A DNA stretch of 64,000 nt. It comes from Clostridia bacterium (GTDB lineage Bacteria; Bacillota; Clostridia; Christensenellales; Aristaeellaceae). The notes beneath the pieces were generated by a model. That model worked only from the letters and a program-made list of their open reading frames with translations, did not search any database and was not told where the DNA came from. The stretch covers positions 26,360 to 90,359 of the forward strand of contig JAFQOD010000077.1 of NCBI GenBank assembly GCA_017395685.1. Reading direction: 5' to 3'. Each line of letters begins with the position of its first letter. Within the stretch, counting starts at the first letter, position 1. The translations under genes and the position numbers were made by a program. Below are positions 16,651 through 25,289 of the stretch, piece by piece.

Positions 16651-19001
16651 GCAGTTGCGATTTTCTTTCTTTCCGGATGGCGAAGCTCCACCCTGGCGCA
16701 CAGCACCGTCATATCATCCGGAGGCATGCCATCCTTCTGAATGAGAGCGGCCTGCAGCAGGGCATCGGCAATATGCTGGGGAGTATCCTCCAATCCCCTC
16801 TGCAAAACAGAAAGGATTTCTTCCTCGGCAGCAAAGGCATCCGTTACCCCATCGCTCATCATCAGCAGCACATCCCCTTCCCCCAGCATGAAATGATGCT
16901 CCATGGGAATGACGTGCTCAATGATGCCCAGCGGCAGCGCCTCTCCTTCGATCCACTGCATTTTTCTGCCCATGAACAGCACCGAAGCACAAGCGCCCAG
17001 CTTATTCATGGCCGCTTCCCCTGTCCATAGATCGATCAGACATAGATCCACCGTGGCAAACTGCTCCCCGCCGGTGGCAGACAGCATGGCCCCATTCACT
17101 GCCGTCATGGCCTGGCTGCGGCTGTATCCTGCCTCCATGCACAAAGACAGCAGCTCCAGTGTTTTTTTGCTTTCCTCACGGGCCCCTGCGCCATGCCCCA
17201 TGCCATCGCTGAGGGCCAGCAACATCTTGCCGCCGGGCAGGGGCCGTGCAAGCACTGCATCCCCGTTATCCAGGGGCTGCAGGGAACGCTGCTTTCTTTC
17301 CTGGGGTGCAGCGCAGGCAGTGGCCATGCCGGTATAGACAATGAGCGGTGCTTCCTCCTCCATCAGGATCCTGCCCTCTTTCTGCTCCACAATGGAAAGC
17401 CGGGCATTGAGCCGGGCGCCGATATGGCGCACCAATTGCTCGCTCATCATGCTGCGCAGGGAGAGGGATTCATATTTGAGGCATACATGCATCCGCCCAT
17501 CCACTTTTTTGATAAAGGATGCTTTTCCGGGAAAGCGCAGGGATTGCAGCACCTCCTCCACCTGCATATGCCAATAGATTTCCTCTTCATCCCGCTGCAT
17601 TCCCTCCAGGCTGATCTGCTGGGCAGCCTGTGAGAGGGCAGCCAGATGGGTTTGCAGCATATCCCGTTCATATTCCGCACAGATAGCCCGCTGGGTGCGT
17701 TTCCGGTGGCCCTCATCCATTTTTTCCAGCAGGGGCGGAATTTTTGATATCCGGGGGCATGCTGTGAAATACTGATTGATAATTTTTAGATAATTTTCCG
17801 GATCCTCACCCCGCTGGGCAAGGGCCAGCATGCCTTCCTTGGTTGCCGCATATTTTTCATGCCAGCAGATGGGCAATTGATCACAATCCTGGCAAAGGGA
17901 TTCTGCCAGGGCCTCCCCCTCCTCCCTGGGATCGGGCCGATCCACCTTGGGATGGGGCAGTGCATCTGCCATTTGGTCGATGGCCCGCACCCACCGCTGC
18001 ATTTTCAGCCGGGTATAGGCGTTTTCCCGGGGCTGGCTCCATCGGATGCGCCGCAGCAGCGCCCCGGCACGCCGCACCGGCTTTTCCGGCAGCAGCAGAA
18101 AGATCAGCCCGGCCGCCGCGCCGGCAAGGGCCATCAGGGGCTGAAAAACAAGCATGGATAAAAATCCGGCCGCCGATATGCCAAGGTAGAAGCCCAGCAT
18201 GGACAGTATTCTTTTCTTTCCCTGGAATAGCCCTGCAATCAATGCGCCGAAGGTAAGGTTGACCAGCATCTGCGCCCCCTGCCCGCCAAGCAGCAGCGCC
18301 AGGCCGCAGCCCATTCCGCCGCATAATCCTACCGCGCCCCCCGCAAGCCACGCCAGCAGCAGCACCGCGAAGCAGGAAATCAGATAGCCCAGATTCATGC
18401 CGAATACCACAAGATGCCCCGCCCCGGAAATCATCAGCAGCAGCGGCAGCAGCATGCACAAAAGATCATCCTCGCTCCATTCCTGCTTTTTTGCCTTCAG
18501 CAGCCTGGCAGCCCTGTGCAGTGCCGGCAGAGAAACCAGTCCCAGCAAAGCCCCCGCAATCAGCAGGATCACCGTCCGTGCTTCCTGAGCGGCAAAAAGC
18601 CCCGGCGCCGTCCGGAGGATGAGCAGCGGACCAGTGAGAAGCATCAGCATTCCTTTTCCCCGCTTTTTGATCATCATCATCGGCCAGCAAAGCAGGCAGG
18701 CAATAAACTGCCATTGATCCAGCGGCATATTCCAGCCCACCCGGAATAAAAATCCAGCCATCAGACCCAATACCGCCCCTTTCGGCTTTATCCCTGCATA
18801 GAGCAGAGCCGCCAGGCAGCAAAGGGCATAGGGCGACGGAACAGAAAAGCAATAGGCCATGCTCAGCAGAAAAAATCCACCCGCCATGGGCAAACGTATC
18901 CAAAGTGCCTTCGCCAGCCGCTTTATCAGCGGAATCATCTTTCGAATGCATTGCCCCAAGGCAGGCTGCCTGCGACGGGCAGCAGGCTGCACAGTATACA
19001 T
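16647..19001 (-). CDS. spoIIE: Stage II sporulation protein E (PP2C phosphatase)
   Basis: SpoIIE is the polar-septum membrane phosphatase that dephosphorylates SpoIIAA and so activates sigma-F in the forespore. The 784-residue protein has an N-terminal multi-pass membrane domain (about residues 35-310), a central regulatory region, and a C-terminal PP2C domain with ALSDGMGHGAGAREES and LLMMSDGVTDAFAAEEE. Architecture and length match. ATG at 19001 is close to GAGGA; a GTG three codons later is better spaced, so the exact start is uncertain. It indicates that the organism can form endospores. Confidence 0.92.
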   Translation of the reverse strand: MYTVQPAARRRQPALGQCIRKMIPLIKRLAKALWIRLPMAGGFFLLSMAYCFSVPSPYALCCLAALLYAGIKPKGAVLGLMAGFLFRVGWNMPLDQWQFIACLLCWPMMMIKKRGKGMLMLLTGPLLILRTAPGLFAAQEARTVILLIAGALLGLVSLPALHRAARLLKAKKQEWSEDDLLCMLLPLLLMISGAGHLVVFGMNLGYLISCFAVLLLAWLAGGAVGLCGGMGCGLALLLGGQGAQMLVNLTFGALIAGLFQGKKRILSMLGFYLGISAAGFLSMLVFQPLMALAGAAAGLIFLLLPEKPVRRAGALLRRIRWSQPRENAYTRLKMQRWVRAIDQMADALPHPKVDRPDPREEGEALAESLCQDCDQLPICWHEKYAATKEGMLALAQRGEDPENYLKIINQYFTACPRISKIPPLLEKMDEGHRKRTQRAICAEYERDMLQTHLAALSQAAQQISLEGMQRDEEEIYWHMQVEEVLQSLRFPGKASFIKKVDGRMHVCLKYESLSLRSMMSEQLVRHIGARLNARLSIVEQKEGRILMEEEAPLIVYTGMATACAAPQERKQRSLQPLDNGDAVLARPLPGGKMLLALSDGMGHGAGAREESKKTLELLSLCMEAGYSRSQAMTAVNGAMLSATGGEQFATVDLCLIDLWTGEAAMNKLGACASVLFMGRKMQWIEGEALPLGIIEHVIPMEHHFMLGEGDVLLMMSDGVTDAFAAEEEILSVLQRGLEDTPQHIADALLQAALIQKDGMPPDDMTVLCARVELRHPERKKIATA

Positions 19002-19033
19002 TCCTCATCATCCTCTCCCCTGTGGATACATTC

Positions 19034-19070
19034 ATTATAGGGAAGGGATGGCATTTCCATGTCGATCGAA
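19034..19070 (-). promoter_or_regulatory. Putative spoIIE promoter with Spo0A-box-like sequence
   Basis: On the minus strand a perfect TATAAT (19039-19034) lies upstream of spoIIE. No good -35 stands at 17 nt, but TGTCGAT (19060-19066, one mismatch to the Spo0A box TGNCGAA) and GATCGAA lie where Spo0A binds in the Bacillus spoIIE and spoIIG promoters, which have unusually long spacers. The assignment is by analogy. Confidence 0.4.
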
Positions 19071-19079
19071 AGTGCAAAA

Positions 19080-19118
19080 AATGTAAAAAAGAAAGCCATG
19101 CATTGCATGACTTTCTTT
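19080..19118 (-). terminator. Terminator after the GH13 gene
   Basis: AAAGAAAGCCATGC (19088-19101) and GCATGACTTTCTTT (19105-19118) form a 14-bp stem with one wobble and a 3-nt loop; the minus strand continues TTTTTTACATTTTTT. Confidence 0.8.
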
Positions 19119-19140
19119 ATCAAAAAACAGTATCCAGCGA

Positions 19141-20763
19141 TCAGCGCAGAACAACGCTGGTCTGGGCAGAGATGGTCAGCTTTGTCCCCTCCAGCCAGGC
19201 CTGGCCCATACCGGCAACGGCCGTAATCTGCCGGAAAGGAAGATCCGTTGCCTGCAATAGATCCACCGTCAGATCCTTTTCCGTGGTATTATGCACAACA
19301 GCTACGGTGCCGCCGTTCCAGGAAGCGGTAAAGCCGCCCACCTTGGTGCCCTTGAACGGCAGGGCATGATATTCGCCCCGGGCGATTTCCGGATTGGCCT
19401 TTCTGATCATGATCAGCTGCTTATAGTGATTGAGCAGGCTGGCGCTCATCCCATCCAGATCCTGAACAGTATAGGTGCTTTGCTTTTTATAGGTACTGCC
19501 CTCAGGATTCTGTACCGTATCCCCGTCGCCCCACAGCATGGCCAGGCGCCGGTTGGCATCGGTATTGGCGCCGCCCCGGGAACCCAGAATGCCGATTTCT
19601 TCCCCATAATAAATGAAGGGAGAGCCGGGAGAAAGCAGATACAAGCTGGCGGCCACATGGGCACGGCCGCTGGCCATGGTCAGGTATCCGGCAGCCCTAT
19701 CCATATCATGATTGGCAATGAACATCATATTCATGGCCCCATCGCTCTTTTCACGGATGTGATTCTGATATTTTTCTATGTAAGCGGTAAACCGGTTCAC
19801 ATCCCCTTCCTTGGCCGTTTCGGCAATGATGCCGGCAGTCTGGCTGGCGGTGAAATGAAAGCAATTGGTGACCGGCAGATACTGATCAATGATGCCGTCC
19901 CCATCCCAAACCTCTGCCACGGTATATACATCCGGCTTCACTTTGCGCATTTCGCCGATATACCAATCCCAGAAATCCACGCTGCGCTTATGATCGCCGT
20001 AATAAATATATTTGGCGGCATCGAAGCGGAAGCCGTCCACCCCCAGATCCAGATAATACATGGCCACATCCAACACCAGCTTGCGCACGGCCTCATTATC
20101 AAAATTCAGTTCCGGCATGGAATCGGAAAAATTAGCCTCGTACAGCAGTTCCCTCCCCGGTACCCGGGCAAAATGCCGGCCCGCCGGAATTGCCTGGCCG
20201 GCATCCAGCCAGGTATAGTAATCGTAATAGATATTCCGGGGATTCTGCATCAGATGGGCATTACTGAAATTGATGAACCAGCGGCACTGGGTGCTGGTAT
20301 GATTGATGGGCAGATCCAATATGATCTTCACATCCCGCTCATGGCACAGGGCGATCAGTTCCTTCAGATCTTCCATGGTGCCGAACTGAGGATCGATTTC
20401 ATAATAATCGGCCACATCATATTTGTGATAAGAAGGGGAAGTAAATATCGGGGTGAGCCACAGACCCTCCACCCCAAGGCTCAATCCATTCTCAGGATCG
20501 CCATCATTGAGATAATCCATGCGGTTGATAATGCCCCTCAGATCGCCGATGCCATCCCCGTTGGAATCGGAAAAGGAGCCAACAAAAATTTCGTAAAACA
20601 CCCGGTTGTTATCATTTACCTGCCAATTTTCGGAAAAAGGAACATCATTGATGATGGCCTCGCCGTTTTCAGCCGTGGGATACACCTTGATATAAAAATC
20701 CTCTGCCATGCAAGCGCCGCACAGCAGCAATACCGCCGCCAGCGCACATACAAAACGCTTCAT
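19141..20763 (-). CDS. Secreted alpha-amylase family enzyme (GH13)
   Basis: This is a 540-residue secreted glycoside hydrolase with a signal peptide (MKRFVCALAAVLLLCGACMA). The GH13 conserved regions are present: LDLPINHTS (region I), GVDGFRFDAAKYI with the nucleophile aspartate, VYTVAEVWDGDG with the acid/base glutamate, and FIANHDMDRAAGY. A C-terminal beta-domain follows. It should cut alpha-glucans outside the cell and feed maltodextrin to the ABC transporter at 22153-27344. ATG at 20763 is 7 nt from GGAGGG; the longer open frame upstream lacks a signal sequence at its start. Confidence 0.92.
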   Translation of the reverse strand: MKRFVCALAAVLLLCGACMAEDFYIKVYPTAENGEAIINDVPFSENWQVNDNNRVFYEIFVGSFSDSNGDGIGDLRGIINRMDYLNDGDPENGLSLGVEGLWLTPIFTSPSYHKYDVADYYEIDPQFGTMEDLKELIALCHERDVKIILDLPINHTSTQCRWFINFSNAHLMQNPRNIYYDYYTWLDAGQAIPAGRHFARVPGRELLYEANFSDSMPELNFDNEAVRKLVLDVAMYYLDLGVDGFRFDAAKYIYYGDHKRSVDFWDWYIGEMRKVKPDVYTVAEVWDGDGIIDQYLPVTNCFHFTASQTAGIIAETAKEGDVNRFTAYIEKYQNHIREKSDGAMNMMFIANHDMDRAAGYLTMASGRAHVAASLYLLSPGSPFIYYGEEIGILGSRGGANTDANRRLAMLWGDGDTVQNPEGSTYKKQSTYTVQDLDGMSASLLNHYKQLIMIRKANPEIARGEYHALPFKGTKVGGFTASWNGGTVAVVHNTTEKDLTVDLLQATDLPFRQITAVAGMGQAWLEGTKLTISAQTSVVLR

Positions 20764-20785
20764 TGCATTGCCCTCCATCTTCTGT

Positions 20786-20845
20786 GATAGCAATACTATC
20801 GCATGAATCGGATTGCTTGTCAAGTGCAGCAAAACATGATATAAT
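20786..20845. promoter_or_regulatory. Back-to-back promoters sharing a -35 region
   Basis: Plus strand: TTGTCA (20817-20822), 17-nt spacer, TATAAT (20840-20845) for the gene at 20874. Minus strand: TTGACA, read from TGTCAA at 20818-20823, with TAGTAT (20798-20793) after a long 19-nt spacer, for the GH13 gene. A perfect inverted repeat, GATAG-CAATA-CTATC (20786-20800), covers the minus-strand -10 and could be an operator. Confidence 0.55.
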
Positions 20846-20873
20846 CCCTTGAACGAAAGGAAGGATTCCATAG

Positions 20874-21353
20874 ATGAAACGCCTTTACACACCCGAGGAA
20901 GCCCAGCGCTGGAAGCAGCGCACCTTGCACAGGCTGATTCTTGCCATCGCCGTATTTGTGACGGCAATCACCACATGCATCATCCTGTGCGGGCAGGTGA
21001 ATACCGCCAATGCCCAGACGCTGCTTCTGATCATCATCGCCCTGTCTACCCTGTCCGGCTGGGCCAGCATGCTGCTTTTCTATTTTTCATACGCCCCTGC
21101 CAAGGCCCAGTCCATCCATATGCAGGGCATTCTGGCCGGAGAAGCGGAGTGCGCCGAAGGGATACTGACCCTGCATAAGGACAGCTTCCGCATTCCCAAG
21201 AGCATCATCGTCCGCAAGGCCACCCTGCAGACGGCAGAAGGCCCCCTTTCCCTCAGTGTCAGCGCTGCCCTTGCCCGCCAGTTGCCTGCCGGTGTGCCCC
21301 TGCGGGTGGAAACGGTGCGCCGTTTCATCACCGCTTATGAGGTGATCGCATGA
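20874..21353 (+). CDS. Small membrane protein, unrecognised
   Basis: The 159-residue protein has a basic N-terminus, two predicted membrane helices (about residues 20-42 and 47-71) and a cytoplasmic beta-rich tail. I do not recognise the family. AAGGA lies upstream of the ATG and a strong promoter precedes it. Its stop overlaps the ATG of the next gene, so the two form a small operon that lies between the GH13 gene and the sugar transporter. Confidence 0.72.
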   Translation: MKRLYTPEEAQRWKQRTLHRLILAIAVFVTAITTCIILCGQVNTANAQTLLLIIIALSTLSGWASMLLFYFSYAPAKAQSIHMQGILAGEAECAEGILTLHKDSFRIPKSIIVRKATLQTAEGPLSLSVSAALARQLPAGVPLRVETVRRFITAYEVIA

Positions 21354-21919
21354 AAAAACTGAAAGCATTTTTCGATCTGTTTCCCATGATGCTGCTGTGG
21401 CTGGTGCTGAGTATCATCCTGTGGGGATTTGTATTCAATCATCTGACGGATGCCCCGCCGGAAAACAAGATCGTTATCTTTATTGATGCAGCCCTGACCG
21501 ATGAAACCCGCCTGGCCGTGCAGCTGGAGGAAGAAACGGTGTCCCCCGTCAAAATGGTGCAGGTGCGCCCCTTCAGCTATGCCATGATGGGCGGCGATTC
21601 CATTGAGAATGCCGATCTGTATATCGTAGGCGCCTCCCAGGCGGAAACCTACAGGGATTGGTTTGGCCCCCTGCCCCAAGGGCTGCAAAATGCCGGCGAA
21701 GTGATGGAAATGAACGGCATACCCATGGGGGTTAAGGTCTATGACGCCGCAACCAGGACGGGCGCCGCCGCAGCCTTCATCCTGTATGAGGATCCATCCA
21801 AACCGGCGGAGGATTATTATCTTTTCTGCGGCGTCGGTTCCCTGCATGTGCCAGCCCATGAAAACGCCTTAGATGATCAGGCCGTTTCCTGCGCCCTGCA
21901 GCTGATGAAGCTGCCCTGA
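21350..21919 (+). CDS. Membrane-anchored protein, unrecognised
   Basis: The 189-residue protein has one N-terminal membrane helix (about residues 11-30, LFPMMLLWLVLSIILWGFVF) and an extracytoplasmic domain of about 150 residues. Its ATG overlaps the previous stop. Such small operons of one cytoplasmic-tail and one outside-facing membrane protein often act as partners, but no function is evident. A terminator follows directly, so it is not read together with the binding-protein gene behind it. Confidence 0.72.
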   Translation: MKKLKAFFDLFPMMLLWLVLSIILWGFVFNHLTDAPPENKIVIFIDAALTDETRLAVQLEEETVSPVKMVQVRPFSYAMMGGDSIENADLYIVGASQAETYRDWFGPLPQGLQNAGEVMEMNGIPMGVKVYDAATRTGAAAAFILYEDPSKPAEDYYLFCGVGSLHVPAHENALDDQAVSCALQLMKLP

Positions 21920-21931
21920 TCTTTGCTTTAC

Positions 21932-21968
21932 GCCCATTCTGCTGTTTCAGAATGGGCTGTATTTATTA
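21932..21968 (+). terminator. Rho-independent terminator
   Basis: GCCCATTCTG (21932-21941) pairs with CAGAATGGGC (21948-21957) over a 6-nt loop, then TGTATTTATT. Confidence 0.8.
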
Positions 21969-22013
21969 CAGGAAATATTAATGAATTTTAATATATCTCC
22001 TTTCGAAAACATA

Positions 22014-22042
22014 TTGACAAAACGGTAAAAGAATAATAGAAT
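22014..22042 (+). promoter_or_regulatory. Promoter of the maltodextrin transporter operon
   Basis: TTGACA at 22014-22019, 17-nt spacer, TAGAAT at 22037-22042, followed by an untranslated leader of about 100 nt before the binding-protein gene. Confidence 0.8.
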
Positions 22043-22068
22043 GAAGACATCCGGGGTAAGTGTGCTTA

Positions 22069-22082
22069 TGCAATCGTTTGCA
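22069..22082 (+). promoter_or_regulatory. LacI-family operator (MalR/CcpA-like)
   Basis: TGCAATCGTTTGCA is an almost perfect palindrome around a central CG, the hallmark of LacI/GalR-type operators, and lies about 20 nt past the expected transcription start. A repressor bound here would block transcription. No LacI-family gene is inside the window, so the regulator (MalR or CcpA type) must be encoded elsewhere. Confidence 0.72.
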
Positions 22083-22152
22083 AAGGTGATTTTTGCCTGC
22101 GCATCCATGCTTTGACCGCTTCACCCTAATTAACGAAAGGATGGATTCCCTC

Positions 22153-23640
22153 ATGAAGAAGTTCCTCGTTCTCCTCCTGGCTGCCATGATGGTGTTCTCC
22201 ATGTTCACCACTGCCAGCGCTTCCAGCCTGGCCGGTACCTATGACATCACCGTATGGGTTGCCAACGAAATCGTTGATCTGACCAAGGCTCAGATCGAAG
22301 AATTCAACAACACCAACGAAATGGGCATTAAGTTCAATGCCACCATCGAAGCTGTATCCGAAGCGGATGCCGCTACCCAGATGATCACCGACGTTGCTGC
22401 CGGCGGCGATATCTTCTGCTTCGCGCAGGATCAGTTCGCTCGTCTGGTGCAGGCCGGCGCCCTGGCCAAGCTGGGTGCCCGCGCTGGCGAAACCGTTGGC
22501 GCTGCCAACTCTGCCGGCGTTGTTGCCGCTGCTACCGCTGGCGACACCCTGTATGCCTATCCCCTGACCGCTGATAACGGCTATTTCATGTACTATGACA
22601 AGACCGTTATTCCCGAAGAACACATCGATTCTCTGGAAGCCATCATCGCTGACTGCGAAGCCGCCCAGAAGTATTTCGCTTTCGAAATGCAGACTTCTGC
22701 CTGGTATCTGGCCTCCTTCTTCTTCGCCACCGGTTGCGTTTCCGAATGGACCATGGACGAAGCCGGCAAGGAATTCGTTTCCGTGCGGGATACCTTCAAC
22801 AGCCCCGAAGGCCTGATCGCCGTCAAGGGTATGAAGAAGCTGGTTGATTCTCCCTTCCATCTGTCCTCCTCTCAGGCTTCTGAATTCTCCTCCGGCGCTG
22901 CTGTTGTTGTAACCGGCACCTGGAGCTACACCGCCGTTCAGGAAATCCTGGGCGAAAACATGGGCGTTGCCGATCTGCCTTCCTTCGAAGTGGATGGCCA
23001 GTCCTACCACATCGGTTCCTTCAATGGCTGCAAGCTGATGGGCGTGAAGCCCCAGGTTGACGCCGTGAAGGCCGCCGCTCTGCATCAGCTGGCTCAGTAT
23101 CTGACCGGCGAAAAGTGCCAGCTCGAACGCTTCGAAAAGCATGCTTGGGGCCCCTCCAACCTGAATGCCCAGGCTTCCGACGCCGTACAGGCCAACCCCG
23201 GTCTGGTTGCCCTGAATGCTCAGGCTCCCTACTCTCTGCCTCAGGGCCAGATCCACGGCTCCTGGTGGGATATCGCCAAGGTTATCGGCGATGACGTCAA
23301 GGCTGCCAAGGACGAAGCCGGCCTGCAGGCTGCTCTGGACAACTACTACAACAAGATCGCTGCCCTGTTCACCATGACCGCCGAAGAAAAGAACGCCTGG
23401 GGCGTAATCGGCTCCATCAATGGCGACGTATGGACCATCGACCTGCCCATGACCAACACCGACGGCGTGTGGGTAACCGATGAAGCCTATGCCATGGAAG
23501 CTGGCGTTGAATTCAAGGTTCGTCAGGGCAAGGCCTGGGACAATGCCTTCCCCGCTGACAACTTCAAGGTTGAAGCTGCTGGCACCTACAAGGTTCAGTT
23601 CACCGAAGCCACCGGCGCTGTGGAACTGATTGCCCAGTAA
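22153..23640 (+). CDS. malE: Maltodextrin-type ABC transporter substrate-binding protein
   Basis: This secreted sugar-binding protein is 495 residues, longer than a usual MalE. It has a signal peptide (MKKFLVLLLAAMMVFSMFTTASAS), the periplasmic-binding type-1 fold (ITVWVANEIVDLTKAQIEEF, GDIFCFAQDQFARLVQAGAL, YAYPLTADNGYFMYYDK), and an extra C-terminal domain of about 85 residues starting WGVIGSINGDVWTIDLPM that resembles the starch-binding repeats of SusE/SusF proteins. Codon use is strongly biased, as expected for high expression. ATG at 22153 is taken; an ATG four codons earlier abuts AAAGG. Confidence 0.88.
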   Translation: MKKFLVLLLAAMMVFSMFTTASASSLAGTYDITVWVANEIVDLTKAQIEEFNNTNEMGIKFNATIEAVSEADAATQMITDVAAGGDIFCFAQDQFARLVQAGALAKLGARAGETVGAANSAGVVAAATAGDTLYAYPLTADNGYFMYYDKTVIPEEHIDSLEAIIADCEAAQKYFAFEMQTSAWYLASFFFATGCVSEWTMDEAGKEFVSVRDTFNSPEGLIAVKGMKKLVDSPFHLSSSQASEFSSGAAVVVTGTWSYTAVQEILGENMGVADLPSFEVDGQSYHIGSFNGCKLMGVKPQVDAVKAAALHQLAQYLTGEKCQLERFEKHAWGPSNLNAQASDAVQANPGLVALNAQAPYSLPQGQIHGSWWDIAKVIGDDVKAAKDEAGLQAALDNYYNKIAALFTMTAEEKNAWGVIGSINGDVWTIDLPMTNTDGVWVTDEAYAMEAGVEFKVRQGKAWDNAFPADNFKVEAAGTYKVQFTEATGAVELIAQ

Positions 23641-23689
23641 TATAAACCGCCATTGCACGATTGAATAAATCCTGCCAATGGTAACCCGG

Positions 23690-23725
23690 ACGGCCGGAGC
23701 CAATCCATTTGGTTCCGGCCGTTTC
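23690..23725 (+). terminator. Intercistronic stem-loop after malE (attenuating terminator)
   Basis: ACGGCCGGAGCCAA (23690-23703) and TTGGTTCCGGCCGT (23709-23722) form a 14-bp stem with one G-T wobble and a 5-nt loop, followed only by TTCC. With such a weak T tail it is likely partial, letting malE mRNA outnumber malFG, a common pattern in these operons. Confidence 0.65.
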
Positions 23726-23747
23726 CATAAAGGAGCGAACAGCAGGC

Positions 23748-25289
23748 ATGAAGAAATACACCGATCTTGAATTTCTGAAATTATCAAAAGGGAAAAAATT
23801 TCTCTACAAGATCACCCGCTTCTTCTGTTCCATTCCTCAGAAAATTCTGGGGATTTTTGTGGCGTTGTGGAATCTGATCAAAAAGATTGCCTTCGCCGTC
23901 AAGGATGAAGCAGCAGATATTTTTTCCACTTTTGTTCACGGCGACTGGAAAACAAAGGTATCTTTCCTGGTTATGGGCTTTGGCAACCTGGCCCGGGGTC
24001 AGATTCTCCGCGGGCTGCTCTTCTTATTGTTTGAAGGGGTATTCATTGCCTATATGGTTCTGGCCGGCGGCTACTGGATGAGCATGCTGCCCAGCCTGGG
24101 CAAGGTAGGCCCCGAGGAAAAATATGATTTCATCCTGGATACCTATTACACCGTCTATAACGATAACAGCTTCAAAATTCTGCTCTACGGCGTGCTGACC
24201 ATCTTCTTCATCATCGCCTTCATCTATACCTGGCGGGTCAATATCCGGCAGAACAAGATGGCAGAAAAGATTCTGGCCAGCGGTAAGAAGCTCAAATCCG
24301 GCAAGGATGATATGCGTTCCCTGGTGGATGATCAGTTCCACAAGACGCTGATGTCCCTGCCCCTCACCGGCATTCTGATCTTCACCGTCATGCCCATCGT
24401 GTTCATGATTCTGGTGGCCTTCACCAATTATGACGGCGCCCATGACGGCTATTACAGCAATCTGTTCGGCTGGGTGGGCATGGATAACTTCAACACCATG
24501 CTCAACTGGAATGTGAACAGCGGCGGCAGCGTGCAATCCTATGCCGCCACCTTCGGCGAAGTGCTGGCCTGGACGCTGATGTGGGCCTTCTTTGCCACCT
24601 TCACCAACTATTTCCTGGGCATGTTCGTAGCCATGGCCATCAACAAAAAGGGCATCAACCTGAAAAAGCTGTGGCGTACCGTATTGGTTATGACCATCGC
24701 TATCCCCCAGTTCATTTCCCTGCTGTATGTATCCAAGATGTTTGCCAAGAACGGCATCATCAATGGTTTCCTGATGAATATGGGCTGGATAGAGCAGGCC
24801 CTGCCCTTCTGGGAAGATCCCACCTGGGCCCGGATTACGGTTATCATCACCAATATCTGGATTGGTATCCCCTATCTGATGCTGATCACCACCGGTATTC
24901 TGATGAATATCCCCTCCGACCTGTATGAATCCGCCCGTATCGACGGCGCCAATCCCTGGCAGCAGTATACCAAGATCACCCTGCCCTACATGCTGTTCGT
25001 CACCGGTCCCTACCTGCTGACCAGCTTCACAGGCAATATGAATAATTTCAACGTGATCTATCTGCTCACCGGCGGCGCGCCCACCAATCCGGCGGCATCC
25101 TCTGCAGCCGGTACCGTAGGCTATACAGACCTGCTGATCACATGGCTGTTCAAGATCACCCAGGGCGCTGAAAGCCAGTATTACCTGGCCTCCGTAGTCG
25201 GTATTCTGGTATTCGTGGTGGTCGCATTGATTTCCCTGGTGGTTTACAATGTGCTGCCCTCCATTAAGAACGAGGAGGATTTCCAGTGA
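23748..25289 (+). CDS. malF: ABC transporter permease MalF-like
   Basis: The 513-residue inner-membrane protein has a cytoplasmic N-terminal extension with amphipathic helices (residues 1-85), then about eight membrane helices. The permease EAA loop is present as YESARIDGANPWQQYTKITLP, which docks onto the ATPase. MalF-type permeases with MalG form the channel for maltodextrins. ATG at 23748 follows AAAGGAG by 12 nt. It ends at TGA overlapping the malG start. Sugar specificity is inferred from the neighbours only. Confidence 0.9.
   Translation: MKKYTDLEFLKLSKGKKFLYKITRFFCSIPQKILGIFVALWNLIKKIAFAVKDEAADIFSTFVHGDWKTKVSFLVMGFGNLARGQILRGLLFLLFEGVFIAYMVLAGGYWMSMLPSLGKVGPEEKYDFILDTYYTVYNDNSFKILLYGVLTIFFIIAFIYTWRVNIRQNKMAEKILASGKKLKSGKDDMRSLVDDQFHKTLMSLPLTGILIFTVMPIVFMILVAFTNYDGAHDGYYSNLFGWVGMDNFNTMLNWNVNSGGSVQSYAATFGEVLAWTLMWAFFATFTNYFLGMFVAMAINKKGINLKKLWRTVLVMTIAIPQFISLLYVSKMFAKNGIINGFLMNMGWIEQALPFWEDPTWARITVIITNIWIGIPYLMLITTGILMNIPSDLYESARIDGANPWQQYTKITLPYMLFVTGPYLLTSFTGNMNNFNVIYLLTGGAPTNPAASSAAGTVGYTDLLITWLFKITQGAESQYYLASVVGILVFVVVALISLVVYNVLPSIKNEEDFQ

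Noticed and set aside
22126..23787. Minus-strand open frame opposite the malE-like gene
   Set aside because: Same cause as above; the opposite strand has a signal peptide, binding-protein fold, promoter and operator.
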